A stretch of DNA of 64,000 nt, from the NCBI GenBank assembly GCA_963853835.1, contig OY970834.1:44113257-44177256 (forward strand), written 5' to 3'. The position numbers and the translations under genes are program-made. This document shows positions 9,546 through 20,296 of this stretch, piece after piece. Within the stretch, counting starts at the first letter, position 1. The number at the start of each line of letters is the position of its first letter. The DNA comes from Calendula officinalis. Taxonomy: Eukaryota > Streptophyta > Magnoliopsida > Asterales > Asteraceae. The notes beneath the pieces were generated by a model that saw only the letters and a program-made list of their open reading frames with translations, was not told the origin of the DNA and did no database searches.

Positions 9546-12500
9546 TTAAGTTATTAAAATCATTCCAATACTGCTAACCAAGAAGTTGAATCTTCCTACA
9601 TCAAATGCTTTTGTAAAAAGATCTGCTAATTGATCATCAGTATGGATTTTAACTACTTTGATTAATTTCTTTTCATTACAATCTCTTATAAAGTGAAATC
9701 TTATTTCAATGTGTTTAGTTTTTGAATGTTTTACTGGATTATTCACAATACTAATAGCACTTTGATTATCAATAAAAATAGGAGTTTTAAGGATAGAGAT
9801 ACCAAAGTCTAGAAGTTGATTTTGAATCCATAGTACTTGAGCACAGCAAGCAGATGCAGCTACATATTCTGCTTCAGCAGTAGATGTTGATACATTTGTC
9901 TGCTTCTTACATTGCCATGACACCAGTCTTGATCCAAAGAATTGACATCCACCAGTAGTGGATTTTCTATCTTGACATTCACCTCCATAGTCACTATCTG
10001 TATAGGCTATTAGTTCAAAGGGTGAGTCATGTGGATACCATAGGCCTAGTGATGGTTTGCCTTTCAAGTATCTGAATATTCTTTTAACAGCCTGCAAGTG
10101 TAGTTCTTTGGGTCTTGCTTGATATCTAGCACACACACAAACACTATACATAATGTCAGGTCTTGATGCAGTTAAGTACATCAAAGAGCCTATCATTGAT
10201 CTATATAAGTGTTCATCTACATCCTCCCCCTCAACATCAGGATGTAGGTGTTTGTGTGTTTCCATTGGTGTACTAGCACTTTTACTGTCTTTCAAGTCAA
10301 ACTTTTCCAAGATGTCTTTGACATATTTTGATTGATTTATCAAAATACCATCAGTTCTTTGATTGACTTGGAGTCCAAGGAAGAAGTTCATTGGACCCAT
10401 GGAGCTCATCTTGAATTTAATCTGCATCAGCTCTTCAAATTCTTTGCACAATGTATCATTGGTTGAACCAAAGATGATATCATCTACATAGATTTGTACC
10501 AGTAGTATATCATCTTTGACTTTCTTTGTAAACAATGTTTTATCAATGGCTCCTCTTTTAAAGTTGTTCTTCAATAGGTATGATGATAATGTGTCATACC
10601 ATGCTCTTGGTGCCTGATGTAGGCCATACAGAGCTTTATCCAATTTGAACACATAATCACCATGTTTTGGATCTTCAAAACCTGGAGGTTGGCAAACATA
10701 GACCTCTTCTTCAATTTTCCCATATAGGAAGGCACTCTTAACATCCATTTGATAGACTTTGAATTTCTTGAATGAAGCATATGCTAGAAATATTCTTATA
10801 GCTTCAATTCTAGCAACAGGAGCATATACTTCATCATAGTCTATTCCTTCTTCTTGAGTGTATCCTTGGGCTACAAGTCTGGCTTTATTCTTGATCACTA
10901 TACCTCTTTCATCTTTCTTGTTTCTGAATATCCATCTTGTTCCAATGGCTCTTTTTCCTTTGGGTAGAGGTACAAGTGTGCAAACAGCTTGTAATTTAAA
11001 TTGAAGGAGTTCTTCTTGCATTGCTTCAATCCAGTTTGAGTCCTTCATTGCTTGTTGGATCTTCTTTGGTTCATCCTGAGACAGAAAGCATTCATACATA
11101 CATTCATTAGCAATTAAACTAATGTTACACATATTTGCAGTTAAGCTTTTATTTAATTTGCTTCTTGTTTGAAGTGGTGAGTTAACATCACTTAGAACAA
11201 GGTCTAATGGATGGTTCTTCTGAGTCCTTGTAGTTGTAGCTTTATCAACCACTAGTTGATTTCCAAGATTGGACTCATTTGTCTCAGGCAGTTGTTCATC
11301 TTGTGATTCTTCATTGTCATGGATGTTTGGTTCATCATCATCTTGGTCAGAGTTACTACTGAAATTATCTTCATTAGGATCAGTAGTATTGTTGTTGTTA
11401 CTGGTGTCAGTAGTATCATGAGAATCTAGGTTATTGTTGGGACCAGTAGTATTTTCAGTACTATTACTGGTACCAGTAGTATTGGAATTACTACTGACCT
11501 CATTCTCAGAGTTACTACTGCTTTCAATATTTGAGTTATTACTGATATCAGTATTAACTATGGGAGCAGTATCAACAATTATGTATCTCATCTTTTCTTG
11601 ACCAGTATTAACAGATGATGTTCCTTCTTTTTGATTAAGACAATTTGAATTACCTGCATTGAAATTCATATTAGAATTAAAGGATTTGGTTAGATTGTCT
11701 ATGTCAAATAGCCAATCTGGACCATTTCCTTGTTCATTAGGTACATTTTCATTAAAGGATACATTGATGCTTTCTTCAATTATCCTTAGTCTTTTGGTGA
11801 ATACTCTGTATGATTTGCTTTGAGTAGAGTATCCCACAAAGATTCCATCATCAGCTTTGCAGTCAAACTTACCAATTTGTTCTCTTGTAATCAGAATAGT
11901 ACAAGGACAACCAAATGATTTTAAGAAACTTATAGAAGGTTTTCTTTTATTAAAAAGTTCATATGGTGTTTTAAAATGTGGCTTCACTATTAATACTCTG
12001 TTCTGAACATAACAAGCAGTATTAACAGCTTCTGCCCAAAAAGTGATTGGTAATTTTGAATCTGCTAGCATTGATCTTGCTGCTTCAATGATGGTTCTAT
12101 TTCTTCTTTCAGCTACACCATTTTGTTGTGGAGTTCTAGGTGAGCTGTATTGCCTGTCAATACCTTTAAGATCACAGAAGTTAATTAAGTTAGCATTTTT
12201 AAATTCTGTGCCATTATCACATCTTATGGCTTTCACTTTTTGATCAGAAGTGTTTTCCAGTTTGATAATTAAGTTCTTTATGAGTTCACTTGTTTCATCC
12301 TTTGTCCTGAGAAAGAAAACCCATGTATATCTGGAAAAGTCATCAGTAATAACTAGACAATATTGTTTCTTTCCAATACTCATTACATTTGTAGGTCCAA
12401 AAAGGTCCATATGTAAGAGCTGTAAATGAACAGAAATAGAGTTCACAGTTTTGGACTTATGAGAAGTCTTGTGTTGTTTACCTTTTAGGCATGCAACACA

Positions 12501-13058
12501 GTGATGATCACACATGAATTGTTTTTGAGGTAGTCCAATTACCAGATTTCTTTTTACTAAATTATTCATGTTTTTAAAATTTGTGTGACACATCCTTCTA
12601 TGCCAAAGTTCTGATTCAGTGGTGTTTGCCTTGGATATAAAACAGTTGACCTCATTTGTAGAAATGAGTTCTCCCCCTATATCCAGGCAATACACATTGT
12701 TTCTCCTTGGAGTTCTTAAAACAACATATTTTTCATCTAAAATAAAATCAGGAGAAAGAATTATGCACTCAATGTCTGTGAACAGAATCTTGTTCTTTTT
12801 ATCACAAACTTGAGACACACTGACAAGATTGTATTTTAGTTCAGCTACATAAAATACATCATCAAAGGTAATTTTTCCATTAGTAACAGTACCTTTACCT
12901 GTAATCTTACCTCCCTGGGGATTCTCACCAAATGCCACATATCCTCCATCAAATGACTTGAAATCTTTAAGAATTTGCAGATTTCCAGTCATGTGCCTTG
13001 AGCATCCACTATCAATATGCCATGTTCTTCCTTCTTCTGGGATCTGAATGCTCTGCAC
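9546..13058 (-). CDS. pol: Copia Pol polyprotein (PR-INT-RT-RNase H), copy 1
   Basis: About 1170 residues giving protease, integrase and reverse transcriptase/RNase H. Aspartic protease DSGCSRHMTG at 16-25; zinc-binding HHCC integrase N-terminus about 150-195; integrase core with DLFGP near 217, DNGTEF near 280 and ERRNR near 316; a variable N/T/S-rich linker about 470-590 built largely on TTG and TTD units; RT with VAQGYTQEEG near 730 and YVDD near 857; RNase H with YTDSDYGG near 1018. No ATG precedes the protease in this frame: the frame opens at 13076, just past gag, in the -1 frame relative to gag, and 13058 is a GTG. Translation must therefore come by frameshift, splicing or reinitiation. 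The usual Trp before LVPLPKG is Cys here and Trp in copy 2. Confidence 0.95.
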   Translation of the reverse strand: MQSIQIPEEGRTWHIDSGCSRHMTGNLQILKDFKSFDGGYVAFGENPQGGKITGKGTVTNGKITFDDVFYVAELKYNLVSVSQVCDKKNKILFTDIECIILSPDFILDEKYVVLRTPRRNNVYCLDIGGELISTNEVNCFISKANTTESELWHRRMCHTNFKNMNNLVKRNLVIGLPQKQFMCDHHCVACLKGKQHKTSHKSKTVNSISVHLQLLHMDLFGPTNVMSIGKKQYCLVITDDFSRYTWVFFLRTKDETSELIKNLIIKLENTSDQKVKAIRCDNGTEFKNANLINFCDLKGIDRQYSSPRTPQQNGVAERRNRTIIEAARSMLADSKLPITFWAEAVNTACYVQNRVLIVKPHFKTPYELFNKRKPSISFLKSFGCPCTILITREQIGKFDCKADDGIFVGYSTQSKSYRVFTKRLRIIEESINVSFNENVPNEQGNGPDWLFDIDNLTKSFNSNMNFNAGNSNCLNQKEGTSSVNTGQEKMRYIIVDTAPIVNTDISNNSNIESSSNSENEVSSNSNTTGTSNSTENTTGPNNNLDSHDTTDTSNNNNTTDPNEDNFSSNSDQDDDEPNIHDNEESQDEQLPETNESNLGNQLVVDKATTTRTQKNHPLDLVLSDVNSPLQTRSKLNKSLTANMCNISLIANECMYECFLSQDEPKKIQQAMKDSNWIEAMQEELLQFKLQAVCTLVPLPKGKRAIGTRWIFRNKKDERGIVIKNKARLVAQGYTQEEGIDYDEVYAPVARIEAIRIFLAYASFKKFKVYQMDVKSAFLYGKIEEEVYVCQPPGFEDPKHGDYVFKLDKALYGLHQAPRAWYDTLSSYLLKNNFKRGAIDKTLFTKKVKDDILLVQIYVDDIIFGSTNDTLCKEFEELMQIKFKMSSMGPMNFFLGLQVNQRTDGILINQSKYVKDILEKFDLKDSKSASTPMETHKHLHPDVEGEDVDEHLYRSMIGSLMYLTASRPDIMYSVCVCARYQARPKELHLQAVKRIFRYLKGKPSLGLWYPHDSPFELIAYTDSDYGGECQDRKSTTGGCQFFGSRLVSWQCKKQTNVSTSTAEAEYVAASACCAQVLWIQNQLLDFGISILKTPIFIDNQSAISIVNNPVKHSKTKHIEIRFHFIRDCNEKKLIKVVKIHTDDQLADLFTKAFDVGRFNFLVSSIGMILIT

Positions 13059-13072
13059 AATTGAGTAAAGGA

Positions 13073-15640
13073 TTAGTTAAGTTTGGGAACCCAAGCTTTA
13101 TATGTCTTGGGTTCATCCTTTGAGAAATGAGCTGTTGGGGATTTAACTCTAAAGACTTTTGGTACCCATACTTGTTTATTACTGGTATTTTGTTTTACTA
13201 CTGTCCTTTTGGAGTTATTACTGGTGTGAGAATTTCCTACTGATCTTGGTTGATACCCATTGTTTTTAGCTTTTGAATACTTTACTACTGATGGACCAGT
13301 AGTATTTGGGTACTTACCATGTTTAGAATGACCAGTAGTGTTTTTAGAGTTAACACCAGTAGTGTTTTTGAAATTTGTTTTGGGAGCAGTAATATTTTTG
13401 AAATTAGGGTTTTTACCAGTAGTATTCTTGTACTGGTACCATACAGCATTATAATTAGGGTTAGCACCAGTAGTAAATTTGTTAGAGTTTCTACTGGTGT
13501 TGGAAAATTTAAAATATTGTTTATTTTGATTGGATTTTCCGTTGTTCTTGAAGTAATTGCTGTTCTTTGGGCTGCCAACTCTTCTGTTTTGCACAAATCT
13601 TGGTGCACTTCTTCCAAATCTTGTAGTTTCAGCAATTGGAGTTTTGATTGTATTTGCTACTGAAGGACCAGTAGTATCTTTTAACCTTTGAGTTTTTGCA
13701 TTTTCTTTAAAAACTTTAAATTCTTTGAACTCCTTGCAATTTATTGGATTGAAGTGACAATCCTTTGCTAAATGATTCACTTTATTGCAAATAACATATT
13801 TTAATTTATTTTCTTGAACCTTTATTGTTTTTCTTTGTTCTAAGAGTTGGTTTCTATTTCTTTGGTTTCCTCTTTTTAGAATTTTGGGTATATTTTCTGC
13901 ATTATATTTAGGAGAATCATTTGGACTTTGAGCTGTGTGAAAACTTGTATCAATTGATTTTGGTGATTCAGTTTGAGATATTGTAAATTCAATTGATTGC
14001 TCATCATCTGAAGAATCATTTGATTCAGATGTTTCATTATTAGATTCAGTTTGATTTGCAGTTTTTAATTCATTAATGATTCTTTCTGAACTGTTTTTAA
14101 GTGGAGGAATGAATTTGTGTGGAGGTGGTACAGCATGATATCCCACCCCATGAACAACTTTTTCTGTAGTTTGATTATTAGTTAATTCATCTAGAATTTT
14201 AGTGCTTCTTTCAAACTTTTTAATTGTTAATTTATTTTGTTCAATTTCAAGCTGACATTCTTCTAATTTACTTGTTAGTTCTTTATTTTTTGTTTCATAG
14301 AACTCTTTCTCATCCACAGCTTGAAGCAATTCTTCCTTGATCCGTTGATCAATCATCTTGTACACCTTTATTTGATGTTCTTGATCAGCAATTACACTAT
14401 CAAACTCATGATTTCTTCTGATTGCTTTTGCTAGATCTTCATTTAATTTAGTGTTTTCTTTTTCTAGATTTTTAATAATTTTAGCACATTCAGGAGTACA
14501 AGGTTTAGATTTTACCTCAGTTTTGTTGTCAGTAAAGGCCATGAGAGCTTGATTTTGAGTATGCTCTTCTGCTTGGAAGCTCCAGTCATAGCCTTGTCCT
14601 TGTTGTGACACAAGAGCAGTTGATTTTGATCTTTTGTCTGGTTGAGGACATTCTTTTGCAAAGTGACCAAGGTTGTTACAGTTGTAACACTTGACTTTAG
14701 TCTTGTCAAATCCTGCTTTGTCACCTTTGTTGAAATTGAGGCTTGTCCTACCAGTTCTTTTTAAGAATCTTTTGGTCCTTAGGCTCAGCATAGCCATCTG
14801 CCATTTAAGATCCATCTCCTCAAGATCATCTGGATTCAATTGTTCCAAGTCATCACTAATCAATGCAGTATGCACATGACTAGTGAAGAAGGATTCTCTT
14901 GCAGTATCCTCAGAATCTGCAGCCTTTCCTGTGGAGGATTCTTGTCCTTGACCTGTACTAGACACAAATGCAGCATTGTTAGAAGAAATAGAAGGGTTTT
15001 TGTGATTTACCTCAGTTTCAAACACTCTGAGATCATTATAGAGTTCATCTAACTCCTTTTCTTCTAGAGCATCTCTTTGTCTATACACCACTGTGTACAT
15101 GGCCCATTCTTCACTAAGAGACCTTAGGAACTTCATGTTGACATCTTCTTGATCCATCTTTACACCAACTTGGTTGAGTTCACCAATTAGTTTGTTGAAT
15201 CTGTCAAACACTTGAGTGAGTGTTTCATTGGGCTTTCCTTTGAAATTTTCAAAGTCTTGTTTGAGAACAGACTTCATGTTTCTTTTTGTACTCTTTGTCC
15301 CAACGAATCTCTTCTCCAGTGCTTCCCAAAGCATCTTAGCATCATCATATTCAACAAAGAGATGTTGATAGTCATTAGGAATAGCCAGTAGGAGAGTGCT
15401 TAGAGTTTTGAGTTCGATGCCTTTATCTTTCTTCTCCTTCTCACATTTAAGTTTGTCTGCCTCAGTTACAGAGCTGCTTGCTTGAAGTTGACCAGTTTTG
15501 TTTCCTTCACAAACGACTTCCCACATGGAATAATCTGTAATAAGCATGTATTGCTTAATACGATTCTTCCACATCCCAAAATTATTGGGAGTGAGCATAG
15601 GGATTTTGTTGGCCTGAGTGCTTTCATTATTATCAGTCAT
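13073..15640 (-). CDS. gag: Copia Gag, copy 1
   Basis: 855 residues, the structural protein that packages element RNA. The ATG at 15640 follows the PBS by about 75 nt. The UBN2-type copia gag domain spans about 20-230 (motifs MWKNRIKQYM, FDRFNKLIGEL). A CCHC zinc knuckle CYNCNNLGHFAKEC lies near 317-330. A long coiled coil spans about 385-485. A second knuckle-like site near 613 reads YVICNKVNHLAKDC, so its first Cys is lost, while copy 2 keeps it. The C-terminal 200 residues are N/T/K-rich with repeated NTTG units, encoded by the TACTACTGG motif. Length is equal to copy 2. Confidence 0.95.
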   Translation of the reverse strand: MTDNNESTQANKIPMLTPNNFGMWKNRIKQYMLITDYSMWEVVCEGNKTGQLQASSSVTEADKLKCEKEKKDKGIELKTLSTLLLAIPNDYQHLFVEYDDAKMLWEALEKRFVGTKSTKRNMKSVLKQDFENFKGKPNETLTQVFDRFNKLIGELNQVGVKMDQEDVNMKFLRSLSEEWAMYTVVYRQRDALEEKELDELYNDLRVFETEVNHKNPSISSNNAAFVSSTGQGQESSTGKAADSEDTARESFFTSHVHTALISDDLEQLNPDDLEEMDLKWQMAMLSLRTKRFLKRTGRTSLNFNKGDKAGFDKTKVKCYNCNNLGHFAKECPQPDKRSKSTALVSQQGQGYDWSFQAEEHTQNQALMAFTDNKTEVKSKPCTPECAKIIKNLEKENTKLNEDLAKAIRRNHEFDSVIADQEHQIKVYKMIDQRIKEELLQAVDEKEFYETKNKELTSKLEECQLEIEQNKLTIKKFERSTKILDELTNNQTTEKVVHGVGYHAVPPPHKFIPPLKNSSERIINELKTANQTESNNETSESNDSSDDEQSIEFTISQTESPKSIDTSFHTAQSPNDSPKYNAENIPKILKRGNQRNRNQLLEQRKTIKVQENKLKYVICNKVNHLAKDCHFNPINCKEFKEFKVFKENAKTQRLKDTTGPSVANTIKTPIAETTRFGRSAPRFVQNRRVGSPKNSNYFKNNGKSNQNKQYFKFSNTSRNSNKFTTGANPNYNAVWYQYKNTTGKNPNFKNITAPKTNFKNTTGVNSKNTTGHSKHGKYPNTTGPSVVKYSKAKNNGYQPRSVGNSHTSNNSKRTVVKQNTSNKQVWVPKVFRVKSPTAHFSKDEPKTYKAWVPKLN

Positions 15641-15714
15641 GATTAATAATGTGTGTGTTTTAAAGATTAAAACTTTTTGTTGTTCTTAACAAATAGTAGA
15701 TCTAGAACCAATAT

Positions 15715-15726
15715 GCTCTGATACCA
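15715..15726 (-). other. Copy 1 primer binding site (tRNA-iMet)
   Basis: The minus strand reads TGGTATCAGAGC, complementary to the 3' end of initiator tRNA-Met, two bases inside the 5' LTR. This is the standard plant copia PBS. Confidence 0.95.
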
Positions 15727-15728
15727 CT

Positions 15729-16346
15729 TGTCAGGATCGATTAACTATAGACAAGTTAATAAACACCTTAGATCTAATTGATGATAGAAGTTGCAGCGGA
15801 TCAACACTATATCAATAATTAAGAACAATGAACTGTATGAACAATATGCAAGAATATTAAGAACACAGTTTCACAAAAAGCTTCAATGTATATTATTGAG
15901 TTAACAATACACACGTACGTTTACAATTCGTAAGGAACATACTTATAGTAGTCCTTGAAGCTAAACTATTTACCCTAGTTATTCTAGGACTTGATTTACA
16001 TCGAATTATAAAAGATATACATTTAATTACATTCTATAACTATCTCTACGAAGATCTCGGACTTGATATCTTCTAAAAACGCGTATCAGTAGTAACTGCA
16101 ATCACCAGTAGTAAATAAGTAACATCAGTAGTAAACTTGGTGATCAGTAGTAAGTCCAGATACATCGTCAGTAGTAACTACAATGATCAGTAGTATCTTC
16201 AATCTTCTTATGATCAGTAGTAACTTAGTTATAGTGAACACCAGCATCAACTTCATCAGTAGTAAATGTTTCTGCCCCATCAGTACTAATTATGTCAGTA
16301 CTAACTGCAGCATCAGTAATAAGTTGATCTGTGTTTTGCTCCAACA
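15729..16346 (-). repeat. Copy 1, 5' LTR
   Basis: 618 bp, matching 4849-5466 without visible difference. It should carry the element's promoter, but no clear TATA box stands out on the minus strand. Confidence 0.96.
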
Positions 16347-16370
16347 CCTTTTGTTAAATGCAAGAAATTA

Positions 16371-16797
16371 ATGAAAGTAGAAGAGAGAAAAGTGATATTT
16401 CAACCAAATCTTGTTTTTTTTCCTTATTTTCCACCTTCCTTCTATTCAAAGTATTGTATCTGTATGGATGTACAACTTGGTGGTGCTGTAGAGAGAGAAG
16501 CAAATGTATGGTTGCCATTCCCGATGAATTCACATATTTTCGTATAATATATATATATGTATTATGTATATATAGAGAGAGAGTGAGTGCTAGAGAGAGA
16601 GAGTAGGGCAAGGCAGAGCGGCAGAGGTGGGGGAGAGAAACGAGAAAGGGACGTGTGCATGGAGCGATTACCCCTTCCCACATTCACCTGTTGTTTTCAA
16701 TACTTATGAGCTTTTCTAACCCTTTTCAATACTTATACTAACTTCGTCTCAAAATTAGTGTTAACAAATAAAGAATTAACATAGTATAAAAAGGATA
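16371..16797. other. Flank of the split SINE, no gene
   Basis: AT-rich with GA/TA simple repeats near 16545-16605. The open frames across it look like chance and show no family features. Confidence 0.5.
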
Positions 16798-17051
16798 CTT
16801 CTTCCGATTCAAAATAAGTGCTTTCATAAATAGGTGATTCAAAATAAATACTCCAGTTTTCATATATGGCAAAAAATAGTAGGACCTACCCTTACTTTTT
16901 ACTTTTTAAACATCATTAACCTCACTTTATTCAAAAGGTGTGAGACCCATTATCCACTAATCATTCAATTAATCATTTAACCATCATTACACTATTTTGC
17001 TTCAAATACCATGAAAGTAGAAATGTAGCACTTATTTTGAATCGGAGGAAG
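16798..17051. mobile_element. Stowaway-type MITE (family A)
   Basis: 254 bp with TA target duplication (16796-16797, 17052-17053) and terminal repeats CTTCTTCCGATTCAAAATAA and its near reverse complement. The interior matches the elements at 21088, 25315 and 33602, including an internal stretch with aaacatcattaacc. Confidence 0.8.
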
Positions 17052-17053
17052 TA

Positions 17054-19019
17054 TTTATTACACTGTATAATTAATAAAATTCTATCTTACCCCCGCTCTA
17101 AGTGTTATTTTTAGAGGTGAAATTTTCAAGTAGTACAATAATTTTGAGATATATTTTAAAAAGGAAATATATATCAACAATAAAATTAGGACGGAATAAT
17201 TACTTTTTACAGTTTTAACGAGCTCATATATAAGGGCTAAAATAACTTTTAAATAAAGGTTTGACATATTTATTTACAATTTTAAGTATTGTTAATAGTT
17301 ATGAGTAAAAGATTTGCAAAATATACGTAGTTTATTCATATAATCATGAATTAAAAAAAATATGTAATCTGATGTTATTACTTCCACTATCGTTTTTACT
17401 CGGGCTCTGTTAATGTCCCTCTCGTTTATACTCGGAATTGGTGAGCTTATACTCTTCTTTTCATTAATTTATTCAATTTCTTTAATATTTGCCCTATAAT
17501 ATTTTCTCATGGTTATGTCTTGATCGAGTAAATATTTTTCTCTCGCCCAAAATATCAGTATAATATATCAATTTATATTATTATTTTGTCCCCGGTTAAC
17601 ATTACAGTGGGTTTCAATAGGTCAATTACTCCATTTCTTTATCATCGTCTTCTCTTTGACGACAAGTACAAAGCATTCAATTGCAGCCTTAAATTTATTG
17701 ATTCAACTTCCATTGGAATTACCACAAAATTATACATTATAAATGCCAACTTTTTATGTAATTTTTAATTAGAAGAGCCAAATTTGATTAAAATAAAGAA
17801 CGCCTAGTCCTTAACATGATGTTAAGCAAACTAAAACTCAATTACTTTACAAAACCACCTAGCTAGATCCAACTTAGCTTCAAATTCGTACTTGTATTAA
17901 TTAAAATCTAAAGAAACGTTAGTAATTTAACGCCATCTTGATCTATTAGTGTAAGTTTTTATGCGTACCCTGCTACGTACTATATAACCTTGCATTTCAT
18001 TAAGTGTCCAAAATTCGATCTAAATGGTTTGGTGTCTTGATTTTGAGTTCACACTATCTAAAATCTCTCTCTCTCTCTCTTATGTCCACATTAAGAGGAA
18101 GGACCATAAGTATAACCACCCTACTATGTTTGGAGAAAGGATGTCCTTGTATTCTAGTTGCAACAATGTAAAGGACATTATCGAAAACGTCTACACATGG
18201 CTACCCATGTTATGCTGATCACTTCAATTCTTCCACCCCACATCTTTAATACGGATATCATCAACAAAGACAAATTCACGATATTAATTAGTTTTTTATT
18301 CGTCTTGATCGATCATTCGTAATAATATAATTAAATGATTCAATTTAAACCCGATCTAGCAATCAAATCTCGATGATTTGTTGTATAGCATGTTTGTAAG
18401 ATTCACACTTAAATTTGTAAACGCTATTGTATGTCTAAGGTAATTATACAAAAAAGTAACTAACTCGTAGTTTTTTTCATGAACAAGCAGAGAATAACTA
18501 TAAGAATGAGGTTTTGTCATTGTCAATCGTATCAAGGTCAAACATATATTAAAAACCCCACACAAAAAGTCTAACAAGAAGCTCAATCATAGTACGAATT
18601 ACATCAAAGAAACCCCAAACAACGAGTAGTTTCTTAGTAAATATATAAATTTCGAGATTGTTTCTTACTCATGTAACATAAAGAAAGTGTTGTGAACGAA
18701 TACGTAATTTCTTATTTCAAAGTAGCTCGAGCTAGTAAAATATTAGTCGAACGGCAAAAGCTTGACAATCATACGGGAAAAGACAACACTAAAAAATAAA
18801 AATGAACATAACTTTTGATAATAAACAGTGTTCCTGCTTGTTATTAATTTCAATAAAATTAAAGAGTACGTTAGAAGGATACAAGTCTTTGACGAGATTT
18901 GCAAATATTCCATTGATCATTTTTTTTAATTTTTTGCACAAAATTCTTTTTGCATATGTGAAGATGAAGAAGTAATTACAGATATTAAAATGTGAAACAC
19001 CTTCTGTGAAATAAAAGGT
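17054..19019. other. AT-rich intergenic DNA, nothing recognised
   Basis: No gene, RNA or mobile element signature was found. A short (CT)n run lies near 18064-18080. Confidence 0.5.
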
Positions 19020-19296
19020 GCAGAAAAAATCTGTACCCCAAGATGATCAAATATATATATGATATATAACCAATAGGACAAGATGTAAATAAAACATTTT
19101 GTTATAAAATATACTTGTTGATTTGACGAATCGATTACTCTCGATCCCACCACTTATAATATGCAGAAAACATTTGTACCCCAAGATGATCAGATATGAA
19201 AACCAAAAGTACAACATCAAAATATATTATTTTGCTATAAAATAAATACTTGTTGATTTGACCACTCATTTGCTCTCGATCCCACCGTTATAATAT
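19020..19296. repeat. Tandem duplication, two units of about 140 bp
   Basis: Unit 1 (19020-19162) and unit 2 (19163-19296) share tgtaccccaagatgatca, acttgttgatttga and ctctcgatcccacc in order, with indels between them. Non-coding. Confidence 0.75.
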
Positions 19297-19573
19297 ACAC
19301 AAACCAGAGTAGTCAGCGATAAATGATAATATACATATTGATCAATCGTCATTCTCCTCCATCTTTTTGTCGTTTGCAACTCTAGGTTATTAGTATTCAG
19401 AGTAAATTACAAAATTGGTCATGTAATTTGCTAAAAATAGTTTTAAATATAACAATATTTAATAAAATTTAATCTTTTCTTTGATGTTTCTTTAGCACTG
19501 AATTATTATATCTAATTAAGGTGCTTTTATAAGTTTTTTAAAGCATCTTGGTGGAATCCTCTTTATTTTCTGT

Positions 19574-20296
19574 ATTTGGTAGGGAGAAATTCAGAAAAAT
19601 GAAATGATCTGGAAAATGAAGTGTGAAGAAATATAATGAGTTGAGAAAAAAAATAAATTTAAATATTTGGTAAAGTCAAAGAATTGATAGGAAAAATTAA
19701 CAGTGAAATCAATTTTCATGTTTGGTAGATAAAACCAAAAGAAATAAAATGTTTAATAACTTTATCTTCTGTGTTCATCGGCACTTTCATTTCCAAAGGA
19801 TAAAATCATCACAAACATGCAAGGTCAACAAACAATTGCGACAAAAAGGATTCTAATATGAATTGCACAGTATAATTCGGAAGACTAAAATGAAAAATGT
19901 TGCAGAAACATAATCTTGTTCAGTTCAAAATGGTGGATGACATCAGCAACATCTTCGATCAACACAAGTAATTGCTTATTTGGTGTGCTTTGCAAGAATC
20001 GACGATTAATTGAAAGAAAGACTTGCAGATGCTTGAATTGCTAGAGAGAGAAAGGTTAGAGGATTTTACAATTTCATTGAAGTCATGTGCTAGTCACATG
20101 ATTTTTTGTTCTTTTATATACTTCTTTTACAACAGTGAAAAGGGGGAAGAAATGGAATTCTCCGTGTCTTTAATTTGTAAGCTAAAAAGGAGAGACGATT
20201 GATTTCTCCCCAAAACATAGAGAAATAGGTTGCATGTAGTTGGAATTCTCAGTGAAAAGGAATTCTCCGTGTTTCAGTTTCTCACCCCCAACCAAA
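19574..20296. mobile_element. Possible TIR element (TTTGGTAGGG ends)
   Basis: Left end tttggtagggagaaattcag and the reverse complement of the right end, tttggttgggggtgagaaac, are similar. Inside, tttggta recurs. No target duplication was identified. It could instead be several small repeats. Confidence 0.35.

Larger units (their letters stand above)
4849..16346 (-). mobile_element. Sirevirus-type Ty1-copia retrotransposon, copy 1, intact
   Basis: An 11,498-bp element with TG...CA ends and a perfect 5-bp target duplication ccttt (4844-4848 and 16347-16351). In element order on the minus strand: 5' LTR (15729-16346), tRNA-iMet PBS, gag, pol (PR-INT-RT-RNase H), a motif-rich spacer, a third ORF of 1160 codons, PPT, 3' LTR (4849-5466). 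INT before RT places it in Ty1/copia. The pol type and the extra ORF after pol place it in the Sirevirus group. All three frames are open. Confidence 0.95.
4716..16355 (-). mobile_element. tRNA-derived SINE split by Sirevirus copy 1
   Basis: A perfect 15-bp duplication, aaatgcaagaaatta, occurs at 4701-4715 and at 16356-16370. Removing copy 1 and one TSD leaves a SINE of about 137 bp. On the minus strand it has a B-box-like GGTTCAAGTC and ends in an A-rich tail (plus-strand T run, 4716-4730). The SINE is therefore older than the retrotransposon. Confidence 0.75.

Noticed and set aside
16354..16683. 109-codon minus-strand ORF
   Set aside because: Begins in simple repeats and ends at the SINE junction; no family resemblance.
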